Below, piece after piece: positions 9,924 to 18,648 of a DNA stretch of 64,000 bases. Below the pieces are notes generated by a model. It was given only the letters and a program-made list of their open reading frames with translations. It was not told where the DNA came from and did no database searches. Location: positions 806,001 through 870,000 of the forward strand of contig NZ_CP134890.1 in assembly GCF_032098525.1 (NCBI RefSeq), written 5' to 3'. The stretch's first letter is position 1; each line of letters begins with the position of its first letter. The position numbers were made by a program, and so were the translations under genes. The DNA is from Flavobacterium sp. PMTSA4. GTDB taxonomy: Bacteria; Bacteroidota; Bacteroidia; Flavobacteriales; Flavobacteriaceae.

Positions 9924-10760
9924 ATGAAGAAATCAATTATTGTAATGTCGTTAGTAGCACTAACATTGACATCATGTGGAACGAAGAAAAAAATAGCCGC
10001 TTTAGAAGCACAAAACAAAGAATGCCAAGATTTACTAAATTCAACAACAATGAAATTGAATTTATGTTTATCAGAAAAAGAAGCTTTATCTAAACAAAAC
10101 GAGTATTTGAAACAAAACAATACTGATTTGATTAATAGCTCAAAAGAGATGACTGTTTTAACAACAAAAGGAGCTCAAAATTTAGAAAAATCGCTAGAAA
10201 GTTTAAAAGAGAAAGACCTTAAAATATCACGTCTTCAAGATGCTTTAACTAAAAAAGACAGTGTTACTCTTGCATTAGTTACCAGCTTAAAAAGTTCGGT
10301 TGGAATTTCTGATCCGGATATTGAAATTAATGTTGAAAAAGGAGTTGTATTCATCTCTATTGCAGATAAATTATTATTTAAAAGTGGAAGCTACGTAGTT
10401 AGTGATAAAGCTAAAGAAGTTTTGGCTAAAGTAGCTAAGGTTGTTAATAGCCGTCCAACTTTTGAATGTATGGTTGAAGGTCACACTGATAATGTACCGT
10501 TTACTGGAAATGCAGTTCTTTTAGACAACTGGGATTTGAGCGTGAAACGTTCTACTGCTATTATCAGAGTTTTAACGAAAGATTTAGGTGTTAAACCATC
10601 TCAACTTATTGCTGCTGGTCGTGGAGAATATATTCCTTTAGTTGAAAACAATACTGTTGAAAATAGATCAAAAAACAGAAGAACTCGTATTGTAGTTTTA
10701 CCTAAGATTGATGAGTTTTATGAAATGATTGAAAAAGAAATGAAAAATCAAACAAAATAG
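9924..10760 (+). CDS. OmpA-family lipoprotein with coiled coil
   Basis: The 278-residue product has a lipoprotein signal peptide with lipobox 'LTSC' (Cys18), a long coiled coil (about residues 25-120), and a C-terminal OmpA peptidoglycan-binding domain (about 150-270) with 'VEGHTDNVPF', 'NWDLSVKRSTAIIRVL' and 'NRSKNRRTRIVVLP'. It should be anchored in the outer membrane, with the C-terminal domain bound to peptidoglycan through the conserved Asp and Arg. A TAATTTTG -7 element is present at 9889-9896. Transcription ends at the strong hairpin at 10811. It is a single-gene unit. Confidence 0.9.
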   Translation: MKKSIIVMSLVALTLTSCGTKKKIAALEAQNKECQDLLNSTTMKLNLCLSEKEALSKQNEYLKQNNTDLINSSKEMTVLTTKGAQNLEKSLESLKEKDLKISRLQDALTKKDSVTLALVTSLKSSVGISDPDIEINVEKGVVFISIADKLLFKSGSYVVSDKAKEVLAKVAKVVNSRPTFECMVEGHTDNVPFTGNAVLLDNWDLSVKRSTAIIRVLTKDLGVKPSQLIAAGRGEYIPLVENNTVENRSKNRRTRIVVLPKIDEFYEMIEKEMKNQTK

Positions 10761-10810
10761 TTCTTAAGAAAAAAGAATATAGAAACAAGAGCAAAGACTC
10801 ATATTCAAAA

Positions 10811-10848
10811 TAAAAAACGCCCTAAGTCATTTAGGGCGTTTTTTTTTC
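10811..10848. terminator. Strong intrinsic terminator
   Basis: The stem AAAACGCCCTAA pairs with TTAGGGCGTTTT around a short loop and is followed by a T-run. It lies between the convergent OmpA-type and YciO-type genes and can serve both. Confidence 0.9.
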
Positions 10849-10867
10849 TTTTTTACTCTATTTTCTT

Positions 10868-11488
10868 TTAAAAAATATCAATATCTCCTTTTCCTTCGCG
10901 AACAACTTCAGGTTCATAGCCCGATAAATCGATGATTGTTGAAGGAGTGTTATCACCATAACCACCATCAATAACCATATCGACCAGGTTTTGCCATTTT
11001 TCGAAAATCAATTCGGGATCGGTGGAATATTCTAATACTTCGTCGTCATCGTGAATGGATGTTGAAACGATTGGATTGCCGAGTTTTCTAACAATTTCAA
11101 GCGCAATGTTATTATCGGGAACACGGATACCGACTGTTTTTTTCTTTCTGAATTCTTTTGGCAAATCGTTATTTCCTGGAAGAATGAAAGTATATGGTCC
11201 AGGCAATGCACGTTTTAAAATCTTAAACGTTGGTGTATCTATCTGACGAACATAATCGGAAAGGTTACTTAAATCACTACACACAAATGAGAAATTGGCT
11301 TTGTCCAATTTAATTCCTTTGATTTTGGCAATCTTTTCTAATGCACGAGAATTGGTTATATCACAACCCAATCCGTAAACCGTATCGGTTGGATAAATCA
11401 CCAAACCACCATTGCGCAACACATCTACTACCTTTTGAATAGCGGCTTCGCTGGGTTTGTCTTCGTATATTTTGATAAACTCTGCCAT
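10868..11488 (-). CDS. L-threonylcarbamoyladenylate synthase family protein (YciO subgroup)
   Basis: The 206-residue length equals that of E. coli YciO, and the sequence follows the YciO variant of the Sua5/YrdC fold: 'GLVIYPTDTVYGLGCDI' near the N-terminus, 'FSFVCSDLSNLSDY', 'RALPGPYTFIL', 'KTVGIRVP' and 'IDLSGYEPEVVREGKGD' at the C-terminus. Sua5/TsaC proteins make threonylcarbamoyl-AMP for the t6A37 modification of ANN-reading tRNAs. YciO proteins share the fold but are weaker or divergent enzymes, so the exact role is uncertain. It is cytoplasmic, downstream of the helicase gene on the same strand with a 41-nt gap. Confidence 0.85.
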   Translation of the reverse strand: MAEFIKIYEDKPSEAAIQKVVDVLRNGGLVIYPTDTVYGLGCDITNSRALEKIAKIKGIKLDKANFSFVCSDLSNLSDYVRQIDTPTFKILKRALPGPYTFILPGNNDLPKEFRKKKTVGIRVPDNNIALEIVRKLGNPIVSTSIHDDDEVLEYSTDPELIFEKWQNLVDMVIDGGYGDNTPSTIIDLSGYEPEVVREGKGDIDIF

Positions 11489-11529
11489 TTATTTTTGTTT
11501 CAGGTTTCAAGTTTCAAGTTAAAATAATA

Positions 11530-13866
11530 TTATCCTATAACTTCAAGTTTTGCAAACTTTAATAATAACTTTTTTATTCCGCCAACGTCAAATTTTATTT
11601 CGGCTTTTTTGTCAGCTCCAACGCCTTCGAGGTTCAGGATTTCTCCTTTTCCGAAGCGTTCGTGCATTACGATATTTCCAACGGTTAGTTTGCTGTCAAA
11701 CAAATTAGTGTTACTATTTGAAGTGCTTGAATTTACAGGTTTTAATTTACGAATATTTAACGAAGAAACAGGTTCTTCTCCATATCTTTTTGGTGGTGTA
11801 CCCGAAACTGGCTTAGTAGTTCGCAATTTTGACTTATCGATATCACCAAAAATATCCAAGTCGATGGTTGGTTTATAACGATAACCTGTGTTTTCGGCTG
11901 GATTCATATATTCTAAATACTCGTCTTTAATTTCTTCGATAAAACGCGAAGGTTCAGCATCAGTAAGTTTTCCCCAACGGTAGCGCGATTGTGCATAGGT
12001 TAAATACGCTTGATGTTCGGCTCTTGTTAGAGCAACATAAAACAAACGGCGTTCTTCTTCGAGTTCGCTGCGCGTGTTTAAACTCATGGCCGATGGAAAT
12101 AAATCTTCTTCTAAACCTACGATAAATACATAAGGAAACTCTAAACCTTTTGCCAAGTGAATAGTCATCAGCGCAACTCTATCGTCATCGCCTGTATCTT
12201 TATCTAAATCGGTTGCAAGAGCTACATCTTCGAGGAATTCGGATAATGCGCCACGAGCACCATCAACTTCTTTTTGTCCTTCGGTGAAGTCTTTGATACC
12301 GTTGAGTAATTCTTCAATGTTTTCAAGTCTAGCGATACCTTCGGGAGTTCCGTCTTTTTTCAATTCCTGAACCAAACCTGTTTTCTTGGTTACATGTTCG
12401 GCAAGGTAAAAGGCATCCTGGCTTTCGTTGATGATTTGGAAACTCTTAATCATGTTTACAAAATCCTCTAACTTAGTTTTGGTTCCTGAATTGAGTTTTA
12501 AATCAATCTTATCGATGTTTTCCATTACTTCAAAAATGGAACGCTTGTAATGATTGGCTGCTATGGTTAGTTTTTCGACTGTTGTATCACCTATTCCACG
12601 AGCTGGATAATTGATTACACGAACTAAAGCTTCTTCGTCTTTTGGGTTAATTACCAAACGCAAATAACACAATACATCTTTAATTTCCTTGCGTTGATAG
12701 AACGACAAACCACCATAAATTCGATAAGGAATATCTTTTTTGCGCAACGCATCTTCTATGGCACGGGATTGTGCATTGGTTCTGTATAACACTGCAAACT
12801 GCCCGTTGTGCATTTGCTGATTCATTTTGACTTCAAAGATTTCGCTGGCTACAAATCGGCCTTCTTCTCCATCGGTAATGCTGCGGTGTACTTTTACTTT
12901 TGGTCCGTAATCGTTGGCTGTCCAAACTACTTTTTCGAGTTTGGTTTTATTTTTATCGATGATGGAATTGGCGGCTTCTACTATGTTCTTGGTAGAACGA
13001 TAGTTTTGTTCCAAGCGATAGGTTTGCACGTTATCATAATCCTTTTGGAAGTTCAAAATGTTATTGATGTTGGCACCACGAAACGCATAGATACTTTGTG
13101 CATCATCGCCTACTACGCAAATGTTTTGAAACTTATCGCTCAAGGCACGCACAATCAAGTATTGGGAATGATTGGTATCCTGATACTCATCAACCAAAAT
13201 GTAGCGGAAACGGTCTTGGTATTTTGCCAATACATCTGGAAAACGATTTAAAAGCTCGTTTGTTTTCAATAATAAATCATCAAAGTCCATTGCGCCTGAT
13301 TTGAAACAACGTTCTACATAATTGGCATAGATTTCTCCCAATCGCGGCTTTTTGCTCATGGCATCAGCTTCCATTAATTCGGGATTGTTGAAATAGGCTT
13401 TTACGGTTATTAATGAGTTTTTATAGGATGAAATTCGGCTAAAAACCTGCTTTGGTTTATAGATGTCTTTGTCTAATTGCATTTCCTTGATAATGGCAGA
13501 AATCAAACGAACAGAATCCTGAGAATCATAAATGGTGAAATTAGACGGATAGCCCAATTTCTCTGCTTCAATACGCAAAATCTTTGCAAAAACTGAGTGG
13601 AATGTTCCCATCCAAAGGTTTTTGGCTTCATTGCTACCAACGATATCCGAGATACGTTTTTTCATCTCTCGCGCTGCTTTGTTGGTAAAGGTAAGCGCCA
13701 AGATATTGAACGCATCTACACCCAAACTCATCAGATACGAAATACGAACGGTAAGCACACGTGTTTTACCCGAACCAGCACCAGCAATGATAATCATTGG
13801 ACCATCCTTCTGGAAAACAGGTTCTTGTTGCGCTTCGTTGAGTTGAGATATATATTTAGTAATCAT
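11530..13866 (-). CDS. uvrD: UvrD/PcrA-type ATP-dependent 3'-5' DNA helicase
   Basis: 778 residues, usual for superfamily 1A helicases that act in nucleotide-excision and mismatch repair and clear RecA filaments. Visible motifs: Q-motif 'LNEAQQEPV', Walker A 'GAGSGKT', Ia 'ALTFTNKAAREM', II 'LVDEYQDTN', III 'DAQSIYAFRGA', IV 'QNYRS', V 'IHLAKGLEFPYVF' and VI 'YVALTRAEHQAYL'. The last ~60 residues form a Tudor-like PcrA C-terminal domain ('GNIVMHERFGKGEIL'), which contacts RNA polymerase in PcrA. The start ATG is at 13866. Several long antisense frames inside it are shadows. Confidence 0.93.
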   Translation of the reverse strand: MITKYISQLNEAQQEPVFQKDGPMIIIAGAGSGKTRVLTVRISYLMSLGVDAFNILALTFTNKAAREMKKRISDIVGSNEAKNLWMGTFHSVFAKILRIEAEKLGYPSNFTIYDSQDSVRLISAIIKEMQLDKDIYKPKQVFSRISSYKNSLITVKAYFNNPELMEADAMSKKPRLGEIYANYVERCFKSGAMDFDDLLLKTNELLNRFPDVLAKYQDRFRYILVDEYQDTNHSQYLIVRALSDKFQNICVVGDDAQSIYAFRGANINNILNFQKDYDNVQTYRLEQNYRSTKNIVEAANSIIDKNKTKLEKVVWTANDYGPKVKVHRSITDGEEGRFVASEIFEVKMNQQMHNGQFAVLYRTNAQSRAIEDALRKKDIPYRIYGGLSFYQRKEIKDVLCYLRLVINPKDEEALVRVINYPARGIGDTTVEKLTIAANHYKRSIFEVMENIDKIDLKLNSGTKTKLEDFVNMIKSFQIINESQDAFYLAEHVTKKTGLVQELKKDGTPEGIARLENIEELLNGIKDFTEGQKEVDGARGALSEFLEDVALATDLDKDTGDDDRVALMTIHLAKGLEFPYVFIVGLEEDLFPSAMSLNTRSELEEERRLFYVALTRAEHQAYLTYAQSRYRWGKLTDAEPSRFIEEIKDEYLEYMNPAENTGYRYKPTIDLDIFGDIDKSKLRTTKPVSGTPPKRYGEEPVSSLNIRKLKPVNSSTSNSNTNLFDSKLTVGNIVMHERFGKGEILNLEGVGADKKAEIKFDVGGIKKLLLKFAKLEVIG

Positions 13867-13935
13867 AGCAATTGCGAAAGTTCAAATTTAATGCTACTGA
13901 GAGTCAATAGCAATATTTTTTTCTAGTATTTCTAT

Positions 13936-13943
13936 TATATTTG
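13936..13943 (+). promoter_or_regulatory. TATATTTG -7 promoter element
   Basis: TATATTTG matches TAnnTTTG and lies 29 nt before the ATG at 13973. It overlaps the GTG at 13943, which argues that the GTG is not the start of the downstream gene. Confidence 0.5.
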
Positions 13944-13972
13944 TGAACAATTTAATTAAAAACTCTAACAAA

Positions 13973-14497
13973 ATGAATATCGACAAATTATTAGAACTAA
14001 TGATGTATGCTGTACCTTCTTTAATTGTTGGTGCTGTAGCGTTTTATATGTTTCAAAGTCATTTTAAAGACCAACAAAATACTAGAAAATGGTTGCTGTT
14101 GAGAGAAAAACAAAAACACAGTATGCCTTTAAAATTACAGGCTTATGAGCGCTTGGCTTTGTTTTTGGAACGTATTAATCCTTCTAAGTTGTTGATTAGA
14201 GTAGCACCTTTGAGCGACAACAAAGAAGAATATCAAAACTTATTGATTCGTCATATTGAACAGGAATATGAGCACAACCTTACGCAACAAATCTATATTA
14301 CGGATGATGCCTGGGTAATGATTTTGAATGCGAAGAATGCGATTATTCAAAATATTAGAAAAACTACCCTTGACAGTAGCATTGAAAATGCAGATAAATT
14401 GCGCGAAAAGATACTAAGCAATCTGCTTGAAGGTGAATCAGCTAGTACTGTTGCATTGGCTTATTTGAAAACTGAAGTAGCTCAGGTTTTAGGGTAA
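13973..14497 (+). CDS. Conserved flavobacterial protein with N-terminal membrane anchor
   Basis: The 174-residue protein from the ATG at 13973 (MNIDKLLELMMY). The open frame reaches a GTG at 13943, but that codon overlaps a promoter element. One hydrophobic segment (about residues 5-30) is followed by a soluble, charged, helical domain with 'LLLREKQKHSMPLKLQAYERLALFLERI', a pattern I recognise from conserved hypothetical proteins of flavobacteria that lie near uvrD. Probably inner-membrane anchored with a cytoplasmic helical domain. No catalytic motifs. Function unknown. Confidence 0.75.
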   Translation: MNIDKLLELMMYAVPSLIVGAVAFYMFQSHFKDQQNTRKWLLLREKQKHSMPLKLQAYERLALFLERINPSKLLIRVAPLSDNKEEYQNLLIRHIEQEYEHNLTQQIYITDDAWVMILNAKNAIIQNIRKTTLDSSIENADKLREKILSNLLEGESASTVALAYLKTEVAQVLG

Positions 14498-14554
14498 AAA
14501 AGTACTAAAAAGCGTTAAAATATGTTGTTTTTTTAAAACAAAACAAATATTCTG

Positions 14555-14584
14555 TTGTATATCAATTAATTAAAGTTATATTCG
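14555..14584 (+). promoter_or_regulatory. Promoter of the cold-shock gene (TTG-N19-TATATTCG)
   Basis: TTG at 14555-14557 and TATATTCG at 14577-14584, 19 nt apart, fit the Bacteroidota consensus with one deviation (TTCG for TTTG). The ATG is at 14604, giving a short AT-rich leader rather than the long structured leader of enterobacterial cspA. Confidence 0.6.
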
Positions 14585-14603
14585 CACTTTAATTATAATT
14601 ATA

Positions 14604-14795
14604 ATGAACGAAGGAAAAATCAAATTTTTTAACGAAGCAAAAGGCTTCGGCTTCATTACTCCAGCAGATGGAAGTAGTGATGTATTTGTTCACGCTACTA
14701 GCCTTAACGGTCAAGTTCGTGAAAATGATAACGTAACCTATGATCTTGAAGAAGGTAGAAAAGGTATCGTTGCGGTAAATGTAACGGTGGTATAA
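14604..14795 (+). CDS. cspA: Cold-shock domain protein
   Basis: 63 residues forming a single OB-fold cold-shock domain. RNP1 (KGFGFI) and RNP2 (VFVHATSL) are intact and bind single-stranded RNA or DNA. The product starts 'MNEGKIKFFN' and ends 'GIVAVNVTVV', the standard length for bacterial Csp proteins, which melt mRNA structure. It has its own promoter and a strong terminator 24 nt after the stop. Confidence 0.93.
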   Translation: MNEGKIKFFNEAKGFGFITPADGSSDVFVHATSLNGQVRENDNVTYDLEEGRKGIVAVNVTVV

Positions 14796-14819
14796 ACTAC
14801 TTATCTTATATTAATACCA

Positions 14820-14850
14820 AAGAAAGCCTTCTCGTTGAGAAGGCTTTTTT
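14820..14850 (+). terminator. Intrinsic terminator after cspA
   Basis: AAAGCCTTCTC-GTT-GAGAAGGCTTT hairpin followed by a T-run. The same hairpin, base for base, recurs at 16282-16311. Confidence 0.9.
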
Positions 14851-15016
14851 AGTATCTATAATTATTTAAAATGGCTTAATTGATAGAAAAAAAGCGAACT
14901 TTTATTAATAATAAAGAAGGCCTAATTATGTACTTTGCTTCGTTTTTTTTATCTTAGTAGAGAATAGAATTTAATTCTCTTATTCAATAGAATGAGGTTA
15001 TTTTTAAACTTAAGAA

Positions 15017-16276
15017 ATGAAAAAGAAAAAGAAGGTAATAGTTGTTGGTGGCGGATTTGCAGGAATTAAACTGGTTCAAAATTTAGATGAAAGGCTGTTT
15101 GATATACTTTTAATTGACAAAATAAATCATCATCAATTTCAACCTTTATTTTATCAGGTAGCTACTTCGCAGATTGAACCTTCGAGCATATCGTTTCCAC
15201 TCAGAAATATATTCAAAAGAAATAAAAACGTTCATATTCGTCTTGCTGAAGTACTGAGTGTTGACCGAGCGAATAACAAAATCATGACTACCATAGGTGA
15301 GTTTAACTATGATTATTTGGTGTTGGCTATTGGTTGTACTACAAACTTTTTTGGCAATGAAAATATTGAAAAAAATGCATTAACACTTAAATCTACTTAT
15401 GATGCTATAACGATTCGGAATCATATTTTACAGACGTTTGAAAAAATAATTTCGGCTGATGAAGAGGAAAAAGAAACTCTTTTGAATTTGGTTATTGTTG
15501 GTGCTGGACCAACTGGTGTTGAGTTGTCGGGCGCTTTTGCTGAGATTAAAAATCATATTTTACCCAAAGATTACAGAGGCATCGATTTTTCAAAATTTAG
15601 AATTTATTTGATAGAAGGCAGTAAAAACACCCTGAATAACATGAGTGAGGATTCCAAAAAAGAATCGAAACGGTATTTGGAACAAATGGGCGTTACACTC
15701 TATACCGAAACCTTTGTTAATGACTATGACGGGACGACTGTAACACTCAATACTGGGGAACAAATAAAAACCAAAACAGTTATTTGGGCTGCTGGTGTTA
15801 CTGGGAATAAGATTGAAGGATTTGCAAAAGAAGAAATGGCTTCGGGTAACCGCCTGAAAGTAGACCGAACCAACAAAGTACTAGGAACTGAAAACATTTA
15901 TGCCGTTGGGGATATTGCTTTGATGGAAACTCCTAACTATCCAAAAGGACATCCACAGGTAGCCAATGTTGCCATCAATCAGGCTAAGACACTGGTAAAG
16001 AATTTAAAATTAATAACCGAGAACAAACCAACTGTAGTGTTTGAATATATAGACCGAGGTTCTATGGCAACCGTGGGTAGAAACAAGGCTGTGGTTGATT
16101 TACCAAAGTTTCATTTTAAAGGGTATTTTGCCTGGCTTGTTTGGATGTTTTTACACCTAATGCTGATATTGAGTGTAAAAAACAAATTGATTATTTTTAT
16201 AAACTGGGCATGGGCTTATGTCACTAAAGATACTTCGCTGCGGTTAATATTAACGCCAAATAAACCGAAAAAATAG
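15017..16276 (+). CDS. ndh: Type II NADH dehydrogenase-like FAD/NAD(P)-dependent oxidoreductase
   Basis: 419 residues of the pyridine nucleotide-disulfide oxidoreductase fold. FAD-binding 'VVVGGGFAGIKL' at the N-terminus, NAD-binding 'VIVGAGPTGVELSGAF' near residue 160, and the FAD C-terminal motif 'IYAVGDIA'. The C-terminal ~50 residues include a hydrophobic stretch ('YFAWLVWMFLHLMLIL') typical of NDH-2 enzymes that dock to the inner membrane and reduce menaquinone without proton pumping. The preceding 221 nt are non-coding with no clear promoter by eye. The gene converges on a large lipoprotein gene with a shared terminator. Confidence 0.88.
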   Translation: MKKKKKVIVVGGGFAGIKLVQNLDERLFDILLIDKINHHQFQPLFYQVATSQIEPSSISFPLRNIFKRNKNVHIRLAEVLSVDRANNKIMTTIGEFNYDYLVLAIGCTTNFFGNENIEKNALTLKSTYDAITIRNHILQTFEKIISADEEEKETLLNLVIVGAGPTGVELSGAFAEIKNHILPKDYRGIDFSKFRIYLIEGSKNTLNNMSEDSKKESKRYLEQMGVTLYTETFVNDYDGTTVTLNTGEQIKTKTVIWAAGVTGNKIEGFAKEEMASGNRLKVDRTNKVLGTENIYAVGDIALMETPNYPKGHPQVANVAINQAKTLVKNLKLITENKPTVVFEYIDRGSMATVGRNKAVVDLPKFHFKGYFAWLVWMFLHLMLILSVKNKLIIFINWAWAYVTKDTSLRLILTPNKPKK

Positions 16277-16281
16277 TATGT

Positions 16282-16311
16282 AAAAAGCCTTCTCGTTGAG
16301 AAGGCTTTTTT
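16282..16311. terminator. Bidirectional terminator, same hairpin as at 14820
   Basis: AAAAAGCCTTCTC-GTT-GAGAAGGCTTTTTT has A and T flanks on both sides and lies between two convergent genes (ndh-like and the 588-residue lipoprotein). Confidence 0.9.
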
Positions 16312-16323
16312 GTTTTGAATTAC

Positions 16324-18090
16324 TTAAAAATCCTTGAGAACATGCGCAACACCTGTTAAGGTATGCGTAATTCCATTAAAATCGTTATAGGTACCGCTAA
16401 AGGTCATATCGATATATTCGCCGACGGCTCCAAATTGATTGAGATTGTACTGCATGGTATTTGTTGTAGTTGCACTTATGTATCCAATTTGAGAAGCTTC
16501 TATATAAAAAGAACTAGTAGGACCATAAGTTCCGAGAATATTGGTATCACTTCCTATACTAAGCCCATTTCCTGTAGTAGAATCTTGATTATATGCAGAA
16601 ATATAAAAACCAATATTAGGTCCTGATTGATAGCCTGCCTGAATTGTTTCAAATAAAATTACTGTTGGCTGATTGTCTATTTGATACGAAACGAATTCAG
16701 AAACAGCATTACAAGCGTGTATATTACCAATAGCAGTTGTTATTGGTGTGAAATTATAGGTTATTGAGTCGGTGGTTTGAAGACTTTCATAATCGACACC
16801 TTTTAGAGTAAACTCAGTGTTATCATTACAATATAATTGATTAAAAGAAAAGTCACCATTACTTACAGTCGAAAGTGAAAAATTATTGTTTCTTTTTAAA
16901 AGTACGTAACCGTTGGTTACATTATTTCCATTACATTTCAATAATGTTCCTGTAACCTGAGTTGAAATGGCGGATGAAGCATCAATAGTTACAGCCGGTA
17001 AGTTCGTATCGGAACTAAATGGTCCGATAGTGCTTGTGTTACTAATTCCACAGTTAGAAGTAGGATATAAATTCATGGTTAAAGCCTGATTGGCAGGAAC
17101 TAATCCTGAAACTTGACCACTGGCGTTAGTGCTTTGTATGTATGAAGTAAATCCTGTGCTGTTTACTACCAATTGTACTCCTGCATTGGATACTGGGTTT
17201 CCGTTAGCATCAACCACTGTAACGGTTAGAGAAACTGTTGAAGAGAAAGTATCACAATTCCACCAAGAGAAATGGGATACTTCACCAACGTATTTATTGC
17301 TTACTTTGGTGGCTATGCCGTCTTCTTTCCAGTAGCCTTTGGTTTCGTCAAAGTGCCAAAGAGGAATGGTGCTTGGTGCTGTGCTTAGTTGGGTGTCATC
17401 AATGAGCATGCTTATCTCGGCGGTGTGACCTGATTTGATGTTTAGTTTTTGTCCTGCTGCACCTTTTAGTTCTACGTTGAGCATTCCGAAGGTTGCCAAC
17501 ACGGCTTCTTCGTTATTGCTTCGTTGTGCATAGAGCATTCCTGGCATTAGCTTATCGATGTTTTCATCGGATGTTGTTAAGTGGAACATTGCCACATTTA
17601 CAGCTCCTGAATAATCATTGCCGTTTTCGTCTTGAAATGCACCGTCAAAGGTTACTTTGGTTCCTGATGGCAATGCTACTTCACTGGATTGTCCGGATTG
17701 AATTGTTGCTACAGGTGTATTTGGTAACAACATGATTTTGACGTTGTTTTTTCCTGTGGTTGGCACCATAGCTCTTGAGCCATCAATGTAGCCGGTTTTC
17801 TTTGCCTGTATGTAGGCAAACTTTTGATTGACGTTAGCATTGTTGATGATGAAAACTCCGTTGATGTCGGTTTGTGCGGTTGATGTTCCGATAGAAACCG
17901 TTACGCCTTGAATGGGATGATTGTCCTTGTCAACGACTTGACCAATGAAATCTCGGTTGACTGCTGCGCCAAAGTTCTCTGCGAAGGTATCGTCGTTTTG
18001 GCTGGATGATGGGTTGTCATCATTAGGGTTACACGACGCGAAAGCAAGGCTGATGAAGGCTACTTTCAGGAGGAAAGAGATTCTTTTCAT
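16324..18090 (-). CDS. Large lipoprotein with CarboxypepD_reg and Ig-like domains
   Basis: 588 residues with lipobox 'AFASC' (Cys20) and an Asp/Ser-rich linker. A carboxypeptidase-regulatory-like beta-sandwich (about residues 48-120, 'GQVVDKDNHPIQGVTVSIG') is followed by a long beta-rich region (about 120-280) and a second Ig-like stretch ('LTVTVVDANGNPVSNAGV', near 285). A large all-beta C-terminal half has few charged residues. Probably outer-membrane anchored; no enzymatic motif is visible. Proteins of this type are common single genes in Flavobacterium, sometimes linked to glycan or host-surface contact, but a role here is not supported by neighbours. Confidence 0.8.
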   Translation of the reverse strand: MKRISFLLKVAFISLAFASCNPNDDNPSSSQNDDTFAENFGAAVNRDFIGQVVDKDNHPIQGVTVSIGTSTAQTDINGVFIINNANVNQKFAYIQAKKTGYIDGSRAMVPTTGKNNVKIMLLPNTPVATIQSGQSSEVALPSGTKVTFDGAFQDENGNDYSGAVNVAMFHLTTSDENIDKLMPGMLYAQRSNNEEAVLATFGMLNVELKGAAGQKLNIKSGHTAEISMLIDDTQLSTAPSTIPLWHFDETKGYWKEDGIATKVSNKYVGEVSHFSWWNCDTFSSTVSLTVTVVDANGNPVSNAGVQLVVNSTGFTSYIQSTNASGQVSGLVPANQALTMNLYPTSNCGISNTSTIGPFSSDTNLPAVTIDASSAISTQVTGTLLKCNGNNVTNGYVLLKRNNNFSLSTVSNGDFSFNQLYCNDNTEFTLKGVDYESLQTTDSITYNFTPITTAIGNIHACNAVSEFVSYQIDNQPTVILFETIQAGYQSGPNIGFYISAYNQDSTTGNGLSIGSDTNILGTYGPTSSFYIEASQIGYISATTTNTMQYNLNQFGAVGEYIDMTFSGTYNDFNGITHTLTGVAHVLKDF

Positions 18091-18648
18091 AATTGGTTTG
18101 GTTTGTGTTGATAATTTAAAGATACATTATTTGTGAATTAGTTGCGTGAGAAATGGAAATCTATTTTTAGTTTAGGAGGTTATAAGTTAAAAGTGTTTTG
18201 AATATAAATTTTTAAATTGTTATAAGACTCTTTCGTCTTCAGAACGATAAGTGAGATTTATTTTCTTTGTTCATCATTTTACTTATCCTAAAAAAACACT
18301 TAATCGTTTTTATTTGCATTTTAACAATTATTATCTCAAACATAAATTCATTTATTTTAAATTTAAGAAACAAAATAATATAATATAGAAAACTGAAAAC
18401 CAACTTAATGAAGTTGAATAAAATCAATTTAAAAACAAAATTGATTTTCAAGAAAGGAATTAACGGTTTGCCTATTAAAATGAAACTATTTGGTTTAAAA
18501 AATCAAATAGTAGTAGATTTTAAAAGTGTTAGATTGATGATTCTTTTTTTTTAATATCAACTAAATAAAAAAATTATTTCTTAAGTCTAAAGGGTTCAAC
18601 TTTAGAAATAATCAAAAAAGCCTAACCATCGAACCTATTTTAATTAAA
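18091..18648. other. 558-nt AT-rich gene-free region
   Basis: Between two divergent lipoprotein genes. It is very AT-rich and has one imperfect hairpin (TCTAAAG 18586-18592 with CTTTAGA 18600-18606, extended by ATTATTTC/GAAATAAT with a bulge) about 40 nt before the next start. A 70-residue minus-strand open frame here is Phe/Ile/Lys low complexity and is not credible. No tRNA or convincing small-RNA structure seen. Confidence 0.5.

Noticed and set aside
12808..13251. 147-aa plus-strand frame opposite the helicase
   Set aside because: Antisense shadow of uvrD; low-complexity composition and no start signal.
18239..18451. 70-aa minus-strand frame in the AT-rich gap
   Set aside because: Phe/Ile/Lys low-complexity product typical of AT-rich noncoding DNA.
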